17,454 nt of DNA from Candidatus Cloacimonadota bacterium (GCA_027064945.1 JAMOPB010000086.1:1-17454); one strand, 5' to 3'. Counted from the stretch's first letter, positions 7,177 through 16,053 are shown. Notes: generated from the sequence alone by a model not told the origin. Translations and numbers: made by a program.

Positions 7177-7947
7177 ATGAATTATATTGATCCTACAGCT
7201 AGAATTACAGATGGTGCAAAATTAGGAGACAATAATCATATAGGACCATTTTGTTTGATTGGAAAAGATGTTGTTTTAGGTAATAATAATGTTTTAATTT
7301 CCAATGTAATACTTGATGGAGATACTACAATCGGAGATAATAACAAATTTTATCATTCTGCAGTTATTGGAAGTAATCCTCAAGATTTAAAATATAAGGG
7401 AGAACCAACCAAGCTTATAATCGGTTCAAATAATACTTTCAGAGAATTTTGCACTATTAACAAATCTGCAACAATGGATGAGCCAACTCAGATTGGAGAT
7501 AACTGTCTTTTGATGGCATATTCACATGTAGCTCATAATTGCATTTTAGGAAACAATTTAATAATTGCAAATTCCGTTCAGTTTGCCGGACATATTCATG
7601 TTCATGATTTCGTTACAATTGGTGGAATGACAGCTTTACATCAATTTGTGAAAATTGGAAAATACGCCTTTGTTGGTGGGAAAAGTGGAGTAAAAAAAGA
7701 TGTTCCTCCTTTCACACGCGGAGAAGGATTTCCCTATAAAGTTATGGGCTTAAATTCTGTGGGCTTGCAAAGAAAAGGATTTAGCCAAGAAAGCATAGTG
7801 GATATAAAAAGTATCTATAAACTTTTCTATAATTCAGGAAAGAATGTTAGCCAAGCTTTGGAAGAGTCTAAGAAATTAGAACTCACTCCTGAACAAAAAT
7901 TATTTGTTGAATTTATTGATAATTCTGAAAGAGGTTTAAATAAATAA
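7177..7947 (+). CDS. lpxA: Acyl-ACP--UDP-N-acetylglucosamine O-acyltransferase
   Basis: LpxA catalyses the first step of lipid A synthesis, moving a 3-hydroxyacyl chain from ACP to the 3-OH of UDP-GlcNAc. The 256 residues begin with IDPTARITDGAKLG and run through a left-handed beta helix of hexapeptide repeats to about residue 180, followed by a helical C-terminal domain. SHVAHNC (116-122) contains His120, equivalent to catalytic His125 of E. coli. The family segments IGSNPQDLKYKGE (64-76), FAGHIHVHDFVTIGGMTALHQF (partly 136-157) and KKDVPPF (173-179) are present. I chose the ATG at 7177 because AGGAG at 7165-7169 is seven bases upstream; the in-frame TTG at 7174 would be too close. It is the last gene of the operon and is followed by a strong terminator. 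lpxB is not in this window. Confidence 0.95.
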   Translation: MNYIDPTARITDGAKLGDNNHIGPFCLIGKDVVLGNNNVLISNVILDGDTTIGDNNKFYHSAVIGSNPQDLKYKGEPTKLIIGSNNTFREFCTINKSATMDEPTQIGDNCLLMAYSHVAHNCILGNNLIIANSVQFAGHIHVHDFVTIGGMTALHQFVKIGKYAFVGGKSGVKKDVPPFTRGEGFPYKVMGLNSVGLQRKGFSQESIVDIKSIYKLFYNSGKNVSQALEESKKLELTPEQKLFVEFIDNSERGLNK

Positions 7948-7971
7948 GTTTAACTTAATTTTATAATTTTG

Positions 7972-8010
7972 AACTCTCGGATTATTTGTAAAAATCCGAG
8001 AGTTTTTTTT
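7972..8010 (+). terminator. Rho-independent terminator after lpxA
   Basis: AACTCTCGGATT (7972-7983) pairs perfectly with AATCCGAGAGTT (7993-8004) around a nine-base loop and is followed by a T run to 8010. The tail fits the + strand only. The stop codon of the convergent histidine kinase gene (8009-8011) lies inside this T run. Confidence 0.92.
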
Positions 8011-10603
8011 AAATGATTTTTATCCCCGAAGAAAATGTTTTTAATCTTATTTTTTTAAATTTTATCCAATAGCTTATACCTTTGGAATAATCAACATTAA
8101 CATCAGCGCGCAACTGATTTGTCAAAATCTCAATCAATTTTATTCCAAGTCCCGAATTTTTTTCTTCGCAATAAATTCCACTTCCATTACCAGAGATATT
8201 TAATGTTATAAAATCATCTTCTTCATACATTGCAATTCTCAATGTTCCTTCTCCATCAGGAAAAGAATATTGGAAAATATTTCCGACAATCTCATTTATT
8301 AATAAACCACACGGAATTGCCAAATTCACATCTAAACTAATATCGTGTAAATCATAATCTATCTTAATTCCTAAATCTTTCTTGCTATATGTTTTCATTA
8401 AATTTCTTATCAATGCTAAAACATAACTTTGATAATTAATATTATTTATGCTTTCAGCAGTATATAGCTTCGATAACACCAAAGAAATCGCCTTTACTCT
8501 TGCTCCAGTTGCTGTAATCAAGCTTTTACAATGAGAAGACATATCCAATTCCGATTGTAAATTCAAAATACTAGATATAATTTGCAGATTATTATTTACT
8601 CTATGATGTACTTCTTGGATTAAGAAATCTTTCACCTCAAGATCTTTCTGAATTCTTTTTGAATAATCATAATGTATAGTAGCTAAAACTACCTCATCTC
8701 CAATTTTTCCCAAAAATTGTAATTTATTTTCTTCTCCGTAACCATAATCTTGAACAGCAATAACTCCAATTTTTTTATCTTCTTTTTTTAGGCAAACTCC
8801 CATCCAAGGTTTTCCAATTTCTCTTTCTTCTTCCAACAGACCATGTTGCCACATTTCTGAAATTTCACTTTCAGTATATTGTTTAGATTCACCTGAATCA
8901 AAAACTTCCCATAATAGCATCTTTTTTCTTGGTAATTTTGCAAAATCATATTGAGTTCCTCTGTTAAACACTATTTTTAGAAGATCCTCATTCTCATCAT
9001 ACAATGCAATAGATAAACTTGATGAATCAATAATTGGAGAAATCAAATTAGCTACATTTTCATAAAATTCTACAGAAGAATCGATGTTTAAAATACTATT
9101 TGTGACTTGATACATTATTTTCACTTTCTCTCTAGCCAATTCCAATCCGGTTATATCGAGCCCGACTCCACCTATATTTCTTTCACCTAAGGAATTGATA
9201 AAACTAAATTTTTGTAGCGAGATAGTATAATTTTTCCCTGTATTATCTTTAATTTTTTCTATCTGGTGCGAAGTTATCCCATATTCAAGCTTTTTATCCC
9301 TATTCTGAGTTTCTAAACACTTTTTAACACCAAATATATCTACTGTTCTTTTTCCACACCAATCTTTAGGAAGAAACTTATCTTTAGCATATTTATTTGT
9401 GTAAATAAGCCTACCTTTGGAATCTTTCATATATACAGCTAAAGGAAGATAATCCATAAATAATAAGAACTGATCTTCACTTCCTCGGAAAGCTTTTTCC
9501 ATCTCGAGTTGCTGAGAAACATCCAAACAAGTAACTTGAACCAACGGTGAATCATCTATTTTGAAATAGGAAAAAAGTAAATCGCAATGATGATCTTTCC
9601 CTTGGAAATTTTTAATTTCTTTGGAAACCATGAATTTATTGGAACCTGTTTCTGTAATAGATTTAACAATCTCTTCCAGTTGTGGATCATCATCTAAATA
9701 TAGCTCGGAAAAATTTTTATCTAACAAGGATGGAATGGAAAGCGAGATTAATTTTGATGCAGCTGAATTCGCTTGTATAATTTTATTGTTACATACATCT
9801 AAAATAAATACTGCACTTAAAGATCCTTCAAATATTTGCTGGGAAATTTTTTGGCTTCTTTCTGCTAATTTCAAAGCATTTTCCCTTTTTGATCCATCTT
9901 TCAAGTTAAGAATATAAATATTATCTGACTTTGCTCTTGAAATGGTACAATCACAAAATTTAGTATCAAATTCTATTTCAAAAGAGATATCTTTTCTATC
10001 TGAACTACGATATTCTTTTATTTTTTCTATCTGTTGCCGCGATAGTTCCTTCTTAAATAACTCTTTTACAGAGATGTTCTTTGAATTCTCTTTCTTGATT
10101 TGCAATATTTCACAAAAACTGTTATTAACTTTCAATACTTCCCCATTTGCATCTAAAACAGCAATACCATCTGAGGAATCATGAAAAATTTGCTCAAAGA
10201 TTTCTAACTCTTCGAATTTATTTTCCTTATTTACATTTTTTACTTTTGAAGAAGTTTTCATAATGATTTCTAGATTTTTTTCTAACTCTATAGTTTGTTC
10301 CGGTGTATGATAAATGTAGTCAGCTCCCATTTCATAAATAGAGTTTTTATCAACATTCGGATTTAAAATGATTTTAATATTTTCTCTATTGTATGAGATT
10401 TTTTTAATGATGTTTTTTAAATAATTTTCTCTAATCTCCTTTACATCAACAATCAAAACGTCAGGAGATTTTTCTTCTATATGCTTAATGATTTCAACTT
10501 CATTTTTTGCGTTTTCTGAACTTAATAAATAATTTTTATTCGTACATTTTTCAGCTACAATTTCATAATCATTTTTCATAACATTTAGCATTAGAATCTT
10601 CAT
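8009..10603 (-). CDS. Cytoplasmic PAS/GAF sensor histidine kinase, HisKA_2 type, with a degenerate receiver-like N-terminus
   Basis: The 864-residue protein has no clear membrane segment. Residues 1-115 resemble a receiver domain (DVLIVDV at 48-54; GADYIYHTP at 93-101), but the acidic pair after the first strand is missing (LMLNVMKND) and the usual Lys of the last strand is His99. Three PAS-like domains follow: about 133-235 (SSDGIAVLDANGEVLKVN), 252-370 (SAVFILDVCNNKIIQANS) and 374-488 (YMKDSKGRLIYTNKYA). A GAF-like domain follows at about 495-650. The kinase core has the HisKA_2 box EVHHRVNNNLQ (664-674; His666 or His667 as phosphoacceptor) and an ATPase domain with N-box NEIVGN (770-775). 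The usual DNG of the G box reads GNG (805-807); GLG (818-820) is kept. AGGAG is seven bases before the ATG. No response regulator gene is adjacent, so partner and signal are unknown. Confidence 0.85.
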   Translation of the reverse strand: MKILMLNVMKNDYEIVAEKCTNKNYLLSSENAKNEVEIIKHIEEKSPDVLIVDVKEIRENYLKNIIKKISYNRENIKIILNPNVDKNSIYEMGADYIYHTPEQTIELEKNLEIIMKTSSKVKNVNKENKFEELEIFEQIFHDSSDGIAVLDANGEVLKVNNSFCEILQIKKENSKNISVKELFKKELSRQQIEKIKEYRSSDRKDISFEIEFDTKFCDCTISRAKSDNIYILNLKDGSKRENALKLAERSQKISQQIFEGSLSAVFILDVCNNKIIQANSAASKLISLSIPSLLDKNFSELYLDDDPQLEEIVKSITETGSNKFMVSKEIKNFQGKDHHCDLLFSYFKIDDSPLVQVTCLDVSQQLEMEKAFRGSEDQFLLFMDYLPLAVYMKDSKGRLIYTNKYAKDKFLPKDWCGKRTVDIFGVKKCLETQNRDKKLEYGITSHQIEKIKDNTGKNYTISLQKFSFINSLGERNIGGVGLDITGLELAREKVKIMYQVTNSILNIDSSVEFYENVANLISPIIDSSSLSIALYDENEDLLKIVFNRGTQYDFAKLPRKKMLLWEVFDSGESKQYTESEISEMWQHGLLEEEREIGKPWMGVCLKKEDKKIGVIAVQDYGYGEENKLQFLGKIGDEVVLATIHYDYSKRIQKDLEVKDFLIQEVHHRVNNNLQIISSILNLQSELDMSSHCKSLITATGARVKAISLVLSKLYTAESINNINYQSYVLALIRNLMKTYSKKDLGIKIDYDLHDISLDVNLAIPCGLLINEIVGNIFQYSFPDGEGTLRIAMYEEDDFITLNISGNGSGIYCEEKNSGLGIKLIEILTNQLRADVNVDYSKGISYWIKFKKIRLKTFSSGIKII

Positions 10604-10748
10604 TAATTAGCTCCTTATTAATAGAACAATATTTACTTAATTATTTATTTGTACGTTATCTGTAAAGATATTTAATAAATGAATAGCAATATTATTATTG
10701 CAGTTTTATAAATAAGAAATATGGCTATTAACACCGAATTTCATTCAT

Positions 10749-10778
10749 AGTATAATTATTAATCAATATAACATTCAA
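10749..10778 (-). promoter_or_regulatory. Possible promoter of the histidine kinase gene
   Basis: On the minus strand, TTGAAT (10778-10773) and TATACT (10754-10749) are separated by 18 bases, close to sigma-70 consensus. This would give a leader of about 140 bases that includes the short inverted repeat GCAATA/TATTGC at 10686-10701. Confidence 0.4.
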
Positions 10779-10796
10779 TAATCCAAAAATTACATC

Positions 10797-10830
10797 CCAA
10801 AAAAAAGAGCCACTCGAAAGAGTAGCTCTT
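10797..10830 (-). terminator. Rho-independent terminator of the secD-secF operon
   Basis: Read on the minus strand, AAGAGCTACTC and GAGTGGCTCTT form an 11-base stem with one mismatch around a TTTC loop, followed by a T run of six more bases. It lies 24 bases beyond the secF stop codon. Confidence 0.88.
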
Positions 10831-10853
10831 AATTTTATTACATCAAAGAAATA

Positions 10854-11783
10854 TTATTTCTTTAAAGCTTTCTTTTGTCTTCTAATGAAGTGTTCTACTA
10901 AGATTGGACTAGCAATAAAAATTGATGAATATGTACCAACAATCACACCAATTAACAAAGCTAAAGCCATATCATGAATCACTGAACCTCCAAAGAGATA
11001 GAGTGAAAGCACAACAACAAAAGTAGTAAGTGAAGTAATCACAGTTCTACTAAGAGTTTGATTAATACTCATATTGATAACTTCAGCAAAAGGTTTCTTA
11101 CGATAAAGTTTCAAATCTTCTCTAATTCTATCAAAGATTACGATTGTATCATTCAAAGAATAACCAATGATAGTAAGGAGTGCAGCTACAACAGATAAAC
11201 TAATTTCTCTTCCGAAAATAGAGAATATACCGATTGTGATAAGCACATCATGGAAAAGTGCGATTACAGCAGCTAATCCATAAGAGAATTCAAATCTCCA
11301 CCAGATATAAAGAATAATTCCTAAAAGGGCCCAGAAAGCAGCTAAGATAGCTTTACCCTTTAATTCGTCTCCAACCTTAGGACCAACTTCTTCTTGCAAG
11401 CGAATAAAATTGTCAGGATCTATATTATTTGGAAAAGCTTTTTTAATAGCTTGAACAATATTATCACCTTTACTTTCTCCTGCAGGAGCTTTGATCAATA
11501 TTAAATCACGCTCAGTTGAACCTTTTACACTTTGAATTTCGATATCTTTTATGCCAGCATCAGATAGAGCATTTCTTATTTCCTGAACATCAAGTTTATG
11601 CCCGCCTTCTTGTGGACTGATATCCAATTCCAATGAAATACCACCTTTAAAATCGATGCTATATTCAGGACCTTTATGAATAACAAGAGAGATAATGCCT
11701 GCTAAGATAATGATAGCAGAAATTGCAAAAGCAATTTTTCTCATTCCTGTGAAATCTATGTTTGTTTCTCCGAAAAATCTCAT
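10854..11783 (-). CDS. secF: Protein translocase subunit SecF
   Basis: SecF works with SecD in the inner membrane to pull exported proteins through SecYEG using the proton gradient. The 309 residues give the usual layout: a membrane segment at about 15-35, a periplasmic domain opened by IDFKGGISLELD (43-54), then five membrane segments (about 143-160, 165-190, 195-215, 245-265, 270-298). TIIGYSLNDTIVIFDRIRE (204-222) is the family signature in the fourth membrane segment. The C-terminus is basic (RRQKKALKK). On the minus strand GGGAGG lies about five bases before the ATG. It follows secD by ten bases and is the last gene before the terminator. Confidence 0.95.
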   Translation of the reverse strand: MRFFGETNIDFTGMRKIAFAISAIIILAGIISLVIHKGPEYSIDFKGGISLELDISPQEGGHKLDVQEIRNALSDAGIKDIEIQSVKGSTERDLILIKAPAGESKGDNIVQAIKKAFPNNIDPDNFIRLQEEVGPKVGDELKGKAILAAFWALLGIILYIWWRFEFSYGLAAVIALFHDVLITIGIFSIFGREISLSVVAALLTIIGYSLNDTIVIFDRIREDLKLYRKKPFAEVINMSINQTLSRTVITSLTTFVVVLSLYLFGGSVIHDMALALLIGVIVGTYSSIFIASPILVEHFIRRQKKALKK

Positions 11784-11793
11784 GGAACCTCCC

Positions 11794-13371
11794 TTATATA
11801 CTCAATTTATCGCGTTTAACGTTTGTAATCATACCATCAAAAATAGCTTTAGCTAATAAGATGGAAGAGAACATTGAGCCCACGATACCAATTGAGAGTG
11901 TAACAGCGAAACCTTTAATAGGACCAGTACCGAATTGATACAATACTAATGCTGTAATTAAAGTTGTAATATTAGCATCCACGATTGTAACAAAAGCACG
12001 ACTAAATCCTGAGTCAACAGCTGTTCTAACAGTTTTTCCTGCACGTAAATTTTCTCTAATTCTTTCGAAAATAATTACGTTTGCGTCAACAGCCATACCA
12101 ATAGTAAGAATCATACCTGCAATACCGGGAACAGTAAGAGTTCCACCTAACATTGTCATCATAGCCAAGATAAATGCAACGTTAATAGTTACAGCGATAT
12201 CAGCAATAAGCCCTGACAATCCATAATAGATAATCATAAACAGAACAACTACAGCCAAGCCAATAATTGCAGCTAAGACACCTGCTTTAATACTATCAGA
12301 ACCTAAAGATGGTCCTACAGTTCTTTCTTCGATAATATTTACAGGAGCAGGTAAATTACCGGCATTAAGAACAATCACTAAATCATGACATTCTTGTAAT
12401 GTAAATCCACCTGTAATTCTAGCTTCACCAGTAGGTATTTTAGTTTCAATATTTGGAGCCATGTAAACAACATCATCTAAAACAATAGCTAATCTACGTC
12501 CGATATTTTGACCTGTAACATTAGCAAAGATTTTAGCGCCTTTTTTATCAAAAGTTAAAGCAATATAAGGTCCTTTATCTTTAGCGGTATATCCGTTACC
12601 GATCTTTGTTGTAGCACTTTCTAAATATTTTCCGCTTAATTCTGCTTTTGTATAATGTACAAATACATTACGATCAGCATATCTGTCATTTCTATCTTCT
12701 TTACCAATAGCAAATTTCAATCCGCTAGGAATAGCAGCTTGAAAATCTTTGTCTTTGATTAATTTACGAAAGATATCTATATTTTCATTACTCACCATAA
12801 AAGATGAACCGTCAGCAGTGATAAGCTGAGAAAAAATATCATCATTAGCATCAGTATTTTCTTCATCTTCCAAAATATCAACTTGTTCAGTTTCAGCAAA
12901 TTTTTTCAAATAATCATACTTATCAAGATTTTCGCTAAGATACTTATTAGCAGCATCAACAGCAGCTTGAATTTCATCATTTTTTGCTATTAATTTGAAT
13001 TCAAGTAATGCAGTTTTACCGATCAAATCTTTAGCTCGGCCAAAATCTTTTACGCCGGGAAGCTGAATTTGAATTCTATTTTTCCCAATTCTACGAATAT
13101 CCGGTTCAGATACACCAAATTGGTCAATACGGTTTCTAATAATTTCTAAAGCTGATTTGACAGCATCCTCTTTTTCTTCATTTGAAATTTTCAACTCAGA
13201 ATAGTCTACTTCCAATAAAACCTGCATACCACCTTGCAAGTCCAAACCCAATTTTAATTCTTTGTCAGGCATAAAACCCGGAAGATTGGGAACCAGAAGT
13301 GGAGCTAAGTAATATGCTGTAACCAGCAGAACTACCAAGATAACTAATCCACGAATTTTTCTGTTTTTCAT
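11794..13371 (-). CDS. secD: Protein translocase subunit SecD
   Basis: SecD is the larger partner of SecF in proton-driven protein export. The protein has an N-terminal membrane segment (about 6-28), the LDLQGG motif (43-48), a large periplasmic region, and five C-terminal membrane segments from about 360 onwards. TIGMAVDANVIIFERIRE (423-440) carries the Asp known to matter for proton transport. The periplasmic part has an acid-rich stretch (about 166-178). I chose the ATG at 13371 because GGGAG (13381-13385 on the minus strand) is nine bases from it. The in-frame ATG at 13377 is only three bases away and would add two residues. SecD and SecF are separate genes, unlike the fused SecDF of Bacteroidetes. 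yajC is not seen next to it. Confidence 0.93.
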   Translation of the reverse strand: MKNRKIRGLVILVVLLVTAYYLAPLLVPNLPGFMPDKELKLGLDLQGGMQVLLEVDYSELKISNEEKEDAVKSALEIIRNRIDQFGVSEPDIRRIGKNRIQIQLPGVKDFGRAKDLIGKTALLEFKLIAKNDEIQAAVDAANKYLSENLDKYDYLKKFAETEQVDILEDEENTDANDDIFSQLITADGSSFMVSNENIDIFRKLIKDKDFQAAIPSGLKFAIGKEDRNDRYADRNVFVHYTKAELSGKYLESATTKIGNGYTAKDKGPYIALTFDKKGAKIFANVTGQNIGRRLAIVLDDVVYMAPNIETKIPTGEARITGGFTLQECHDLVIVLNAGNLPAPVNIIEERTVGPSLGSDSIKAGVLAAIIGLAVVVLFMIIYYGLSGLIADIAVTINVAFILAMMTMLGGTLTVPGIAGMILTIGMAVDANVIIFERIRENLRAGKTVRTAVDSGFSRAFVTIVDANITTLITALVLYQFGTGPIKGFAVTLSIGIVGSMFSSILLAKAIFDGMITNVKRDKLSI

Positions 13372-13527
13372 TAGCATTAACTCCCTTTATTTTAAATATT
13401 TCGTTATTTAATTTTACAGCTAAATAACTGTAGAAAAGTTTATTTCATCTTATTTATCAGATTAGAAAAAATGAACTTTCCCATTTACTTTTCAGAAAAC
13501 TCAAAAACTTATTTTCTATCACATAAG

Positions 13528-13836
13528 TCAAGATTTTTGTCCGTTGCTTTTAAATCCTATATTCTTGTCCTCTATTTTACCGGGAAGCTTTATCTCCCCA
13601 TTCTGCTCTTCAAATTTCTTAATATTGTTTTCCAATATCTGCAATAGTTGTTTTGCATGTTGCGGTGTAGTTAACACTCTACTATATATTTTAGCAGAAG
13701 GAACACCCGGTAAAATTCGCCCAAAATCCAAGACAAATTCAGAAGAAGAATTTGTAATCATAAAAAAATTTGAATAAATTCCTTCACCGACTTGTTCATC
13801 TAATTTAACATTGATTTGCTTTTTCTTATTTTGCAT
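13528..13836 (-). CDS. DUF3467 family protein
   Basis: The 102-residue protein matches the DUF3467 pattern throughout its first 75 residues: EGIYSNFFMITNSSSEFVLD (18-37), FGRILPGVPSAKIYSRVLTT (38-57) and PQHAKQLLQILENNIKKFE (58-76). The family is small, cytosolic and found in several bacterial phyla; I know of no established function. The remaining tail (77-102) is polar and probably disordered. Its start lies 11 bases inside the 3' end of coaD, which suggests coupled translation. No clear terminator follows, only a short AT-rich hairpin around 13470-13490, so transcription may run on into secD 150 bases downstream. Confidence 0.88.
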   Translation of the reverse strand: MQNKKKQINVKLDEQVGEGIYSNFFMITNSSSEFVLDFGRILPGVPSAKIYSRVLTTPQHAKQLLQILENNIKKFEEQNGEIKLPGKIEDKNIGFKSNGQKS

Positions 13837-14317
13837 TTTTCCTCTCTAATTTTTTTTTCATCGCTTTTTCCACACATTGTGGTATCATTTCTTTCACATC
13901 ACCTTGTAATCCAACTATCTGCCGGATCATGGTTGAGCTAAGGTAAAGATATTTATTATCCGGAACAAAAAAAACTGTTTCTATTTGATTATTAAGATTT
14001 TTATTCATAAGAGCTAAAGAGAGCTCATATTCAAAATCCGAAACTGCTCTAAGACCTCGAATCATTGCATCAGCGCTCATACTATCAGCAAATTCCACTG
14101 ATAACCCGTCAAAGCTGATCACCTCGACTTTAGGTAAATGGGAACAAGCTTCTTTGCAAATTTCTGTACGCTCTTCTAAATTAAACATTGTGTTTTTCCC
14201 GGTTACAGCTGCAACTGCCAAAATAACTCGGTCAAATAATTTAGATGCTTTATGCAAAATATCAATATGTCCATTTGTAATGGGATCAAAAGTGCCGGGA
14301 TAAATTGCAGTTTTCAT
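13826..14317 (-). CDS. coaD: Phosphopantetheine adenylyltransferase
   Basis: CoaD joins 4'-phosphopantetheine to AMP from ATP, giving dephospho-CoA, the next-to-last step of coenzyme A synthesis in the cytosol. The 163 residues match the family length. The nucleotidyltransferase motif YPGTFDPITNGH (6-17) includes the variant HIGH box (TNGH, His17), and the family-specific RGLRAVSDFEYEL (87-99) and YLSSTMIRQI (125-134) are present. AGGAG lies five bases before the ATG and overlaps the stop codon of the aminopeptidase gene, so the two are co-translated in one operon. The C-terminal tail is rich in Lys and Arg. It provides the carrier arm that the acyl-ACP-using Lpx enzymes depend on, though there is no direct genetic link. 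Confidence 0.96.
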   Translation of the reverse strand: MKTAIYPGTFDPITNGHIDILHKASKLFDRVILAVAAVTGKNTMFNLEERTEICKEACSHLPKVEVISFDGLSVEFADSMSADAMIRGLRAVSDFEYELSLALMNKNLNNQIETVFFVPDNKYLYLSSTMIRQIVGLQGDVKEMIPQCVEKAMKKKLERKNAK

Positions 14318-14326
14318 AACAACTCC

Positions 14327-15544
14327 TTATTTGCACAGTTCTTCAAGTTCCTCAATTTCCTTTGGTATAGATTTTGATAAGATTCTATATCCATTTTCGG
14401 TAACTAAAATATCATCTTCAATACGCACTCCTATTTTTTCTTCCTTAATATAAATACCCGGTTCAACAGTAATAACACAACCTGCAGTAAGTGGTTTTGT
14501 TCTATCAGCCAAATCATGAGTATCTAAACCTAAATGATGACCAATACTATGCATATAGTATGTTCTAAATTCACTGTTTTCTTTGATCAAACCAAGATTT
14601 TTTAATTCTTTTATAATCAATTCATTAGTTTTTGAATTTAACTCTTGCATTGTAACACCTGGTTTAACCATTTCGATTATCTCTTTTTGCACAGCTAAAA
14701 CAGCTGCATAAACTTCTTTTTGGCGTGGAGTAAATTTTCCTGAAATTGGAAAAGTTCTTGAGATATCAGCACTATAATTATTCCAAGCAGCTCCCACATC
14801 TAAAAGAACCAATGAGTTTTCATCAATATCGCAATTATTTTCACCATAATGCAGAGTTGTAGCGTTTACGCCACCGGCAATAATAGCAGAAAATCCCATA
14901 TGTTTTGCATTAGCTGCAATAGCTTCATAATGCAACATCGCTTGCAATTTGGCTTCGTTGTCCCCCGCTTTTGATTGGGAATAAATATGCCTGATTCCGC
15001 GTTCAGTAATTTCAATAGCTTTCGACAATTGCTCTATCTCCCATTCATCCTTAATCATACGAAGATTTTTCATTAAATTGGTAACAGGTTGGAAAGTGAG
15101 ATGAATAAATCTTTCCCGTGCATTTTGTGCAAATTTTGCACGTTTATCAAGCACGTCATCAATATTAAGATGTTCTATATTAACCAATAATCTTTCCATA
15201 TTGGGAAGTTTTGCTGAGATAAAATTATTAAAGCGATCTAGATATTGAACGCTTTCTATTCCCGTAAGCTCTCTTGCTTCCTCTACTGTCATTTTCTTCC
15301 CTTCCCAAACTTCCATTTCAGGAATTCCACGTTCAATAAAAAGATGCGATACCGATTTATTATTTATTTTCTCTAACAAGAAAATAGCTTTAGGAATTTC
15401 TAATCCGGTTAGATAGTAAAAATTTTTATCCTGAAGGAATGAAACCGGCATTGAAGGCATTTCATTAGCAAAAATGACAACTAAATCTCCAGACTGCATC
15501 TCAGTTGCTAATTTTTCTCTTCTGGAGTTAAATATTTTAATCAT
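14327..15544 (-). CDS. pepP: Xaa-Pro aminopeptidase (M24B family)
   Basis: The enzyme removes an N-terminal residue that precedes proline, using two metal ions, in the cytosol. The 405 residues have an N-terminal aminopeptidase-P-type domain (about 1-150; FFYLTG-like segment NFYYLTG at 41-47) and a C-terminal pita-bread catalytic domain. The five metal ligands are visible: Asp249 (LLDVGA), Asp260 (SADISRTF), His336 (IGHHLGLDTHD), Glu361 (VEPGIY) and Glu376 (RIEDD). AGGAG on the minus strand is six bases before the ATG. It is slightly shorter than E. coli PepP. It is the first gene of the leftward group with coaD and the DUF3467 gene. Confidence 0.94.
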   Translation of the reverse strand: MIKIFNSRREKLATEMQSGDLVVIFANEMPSMPVSFLQDKNFYYLTGLEIPKAIFLLEKINNKSVSHLFIERGIPEMEVWEGKKMTVEEARELTGIESVQYLDRFNNFISAKLPNMERLLVNIEHLNIDDVLDKRAKFAQNARERFIHLTFQPVTNLMKNLRMIKDEWEIEQLSKAIEITERGIRHIYSQSKAGDNEAKLQAMLHYEAIAANAKHMGFSAIIAGGVNATTLHYGENNCDIDENSLVLLDVGAAWNNYSADISRTFPISGKFTPRQKEVYAAVLAVQKEIIEMVKPGVTMQELNSKTNELIIKELKNLGLIKENSEFRTYYMHSIGHHLGLDTHDLADRTKPLTAGCVITVEPGIYIKEEKIGVRIEDDILVTENGYRILSKSIPKEIEELEELCK

Positions 15545-15633
15545 AATCTCTCCTATTTATTTTTAATTAAAAAATGTTCACAAGAATTGAAACACGCAAT
15601 AACCTGAGCATTCCAATTAACTTAGAATTTCGT

Positions 15634-15664
15634 GTGATACTTTTTTACAAGAGACTTTTGTCAA
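15634..15664 (-). promoter_or_regulatory. Possible promoter of the pepP-coaD-DUF3467 operon
   Basis: On the minus strand a perfect TTGACA (15664-15659) is followed after 19 bases by TATCAC (15639-15634), about 90 bases before the pepP start. The -35 is strong and the -10 mediocre. Confidence 0.4.
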
Positions 15665-15843
15665 GTAGAAGATAGCGAAATCTTACTATTGAGTAAAACT
15701 TGTATTATTTGAATAAATTTACATTTTCCCACCAGAAATTCATCCCTTTTCATAACACATTAATTTATTGCATGATTAGCTGCTTTTTGTCAGTATGTAC
15801 GATTTGTATTATTATTTTTTTTAGAAAAAAAGAAACATTAGGC
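15665..15843. other. Spacer between pepP and tRNA-Arg, no gene seen
   Basis: This lies in the 339-base gap between the pepP start and the tRNA. Apart from the promoter candidates listed at either side I see no coding frame, tRNA or strong hairpin, and no similarity to the transposase relics. Confidence 0.5.
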
Positions 15844-15872
15844 TTGACACAAAAACTGAAAATTTTTGATTA
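15844..15872 (+). promoter_or_regulatory. Promoter of tRNA-Arg
   Basis: A perfect TTGACA at 15844-15849 lies 40 bases before the tRNA. The -10 is not sharp: TGATTA at 15867-15872 is at the right distance (17 bases) but matches the consensus poorly. Confidence 0.5.
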
Positions 15873-15883
15873 GCAATACATAT

Positions 15884-15960
15884 GCGCTCGTGGCCTAATT
15901 GGATAGGGCATCTGACTACGGATCAGAGGGTTAGGGGTTCGAATCCTCTCGGGCGTACCA
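15884..15960 (+). tRNA. tRNA-Arg, anticodon ACG
   Basis: The 77 bases fold as a standard cloverleaf: acceptor GCGCTCG/CGGGCGT, T8-G9, D stem GCCT/GGGC, anticodon stem TCTGA/TCAGA with loop CTACGGA (anticodon ACG, read as ICG after A-to-I editing), T arm AGGGG-TTCGAAT-CCTCT, discriminator A and an encoded CCA end. It reads CGN arginine codons. The first acceptor pair is G1-U72 instead of a Watson-Crick pair, and pair 5-68 is U-G. Promoter and terminator flank it closely, so it is a single-gene unit. Confidence 0.96.
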
Positions 15961-15964
15961 TTTT

Positions 15965-15995
15965 CCCACTTCGGAAACGAAGTGGGATTTTTTTT
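15965..15995 (+). terminator. Rho-independent terminator of tRNA-Arg
   Basis: CCCACTTCG (15965-15973) pairs perfectly with CGAAGTGGG (15978-15986) around a GAAA tetraloop and is followed by A and eight T. It starts five bases after the CCA end. Confidence 0.95.
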
Positions 15996-16053
15996 GTCTA
16001 AATTTGGATGAGAACCACTTCTTCTTGCTTTGAGTTCGATTACAAACCGGAAT

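Noticed and set aside
9621..10184. Plus-strand frames inside the histidine kinase gene
   Set aside because: They are antisense to well-formed PAS domains and lack ribosome binding sites and recognisable motifs.
13378..13527. A promoter for secD-secF with TTGACT at 13531-13526 on the minus strand
   Set aside because: No acceptable -10 hexamer lies at the right spacing, so a separate secD promoter could not be supported.
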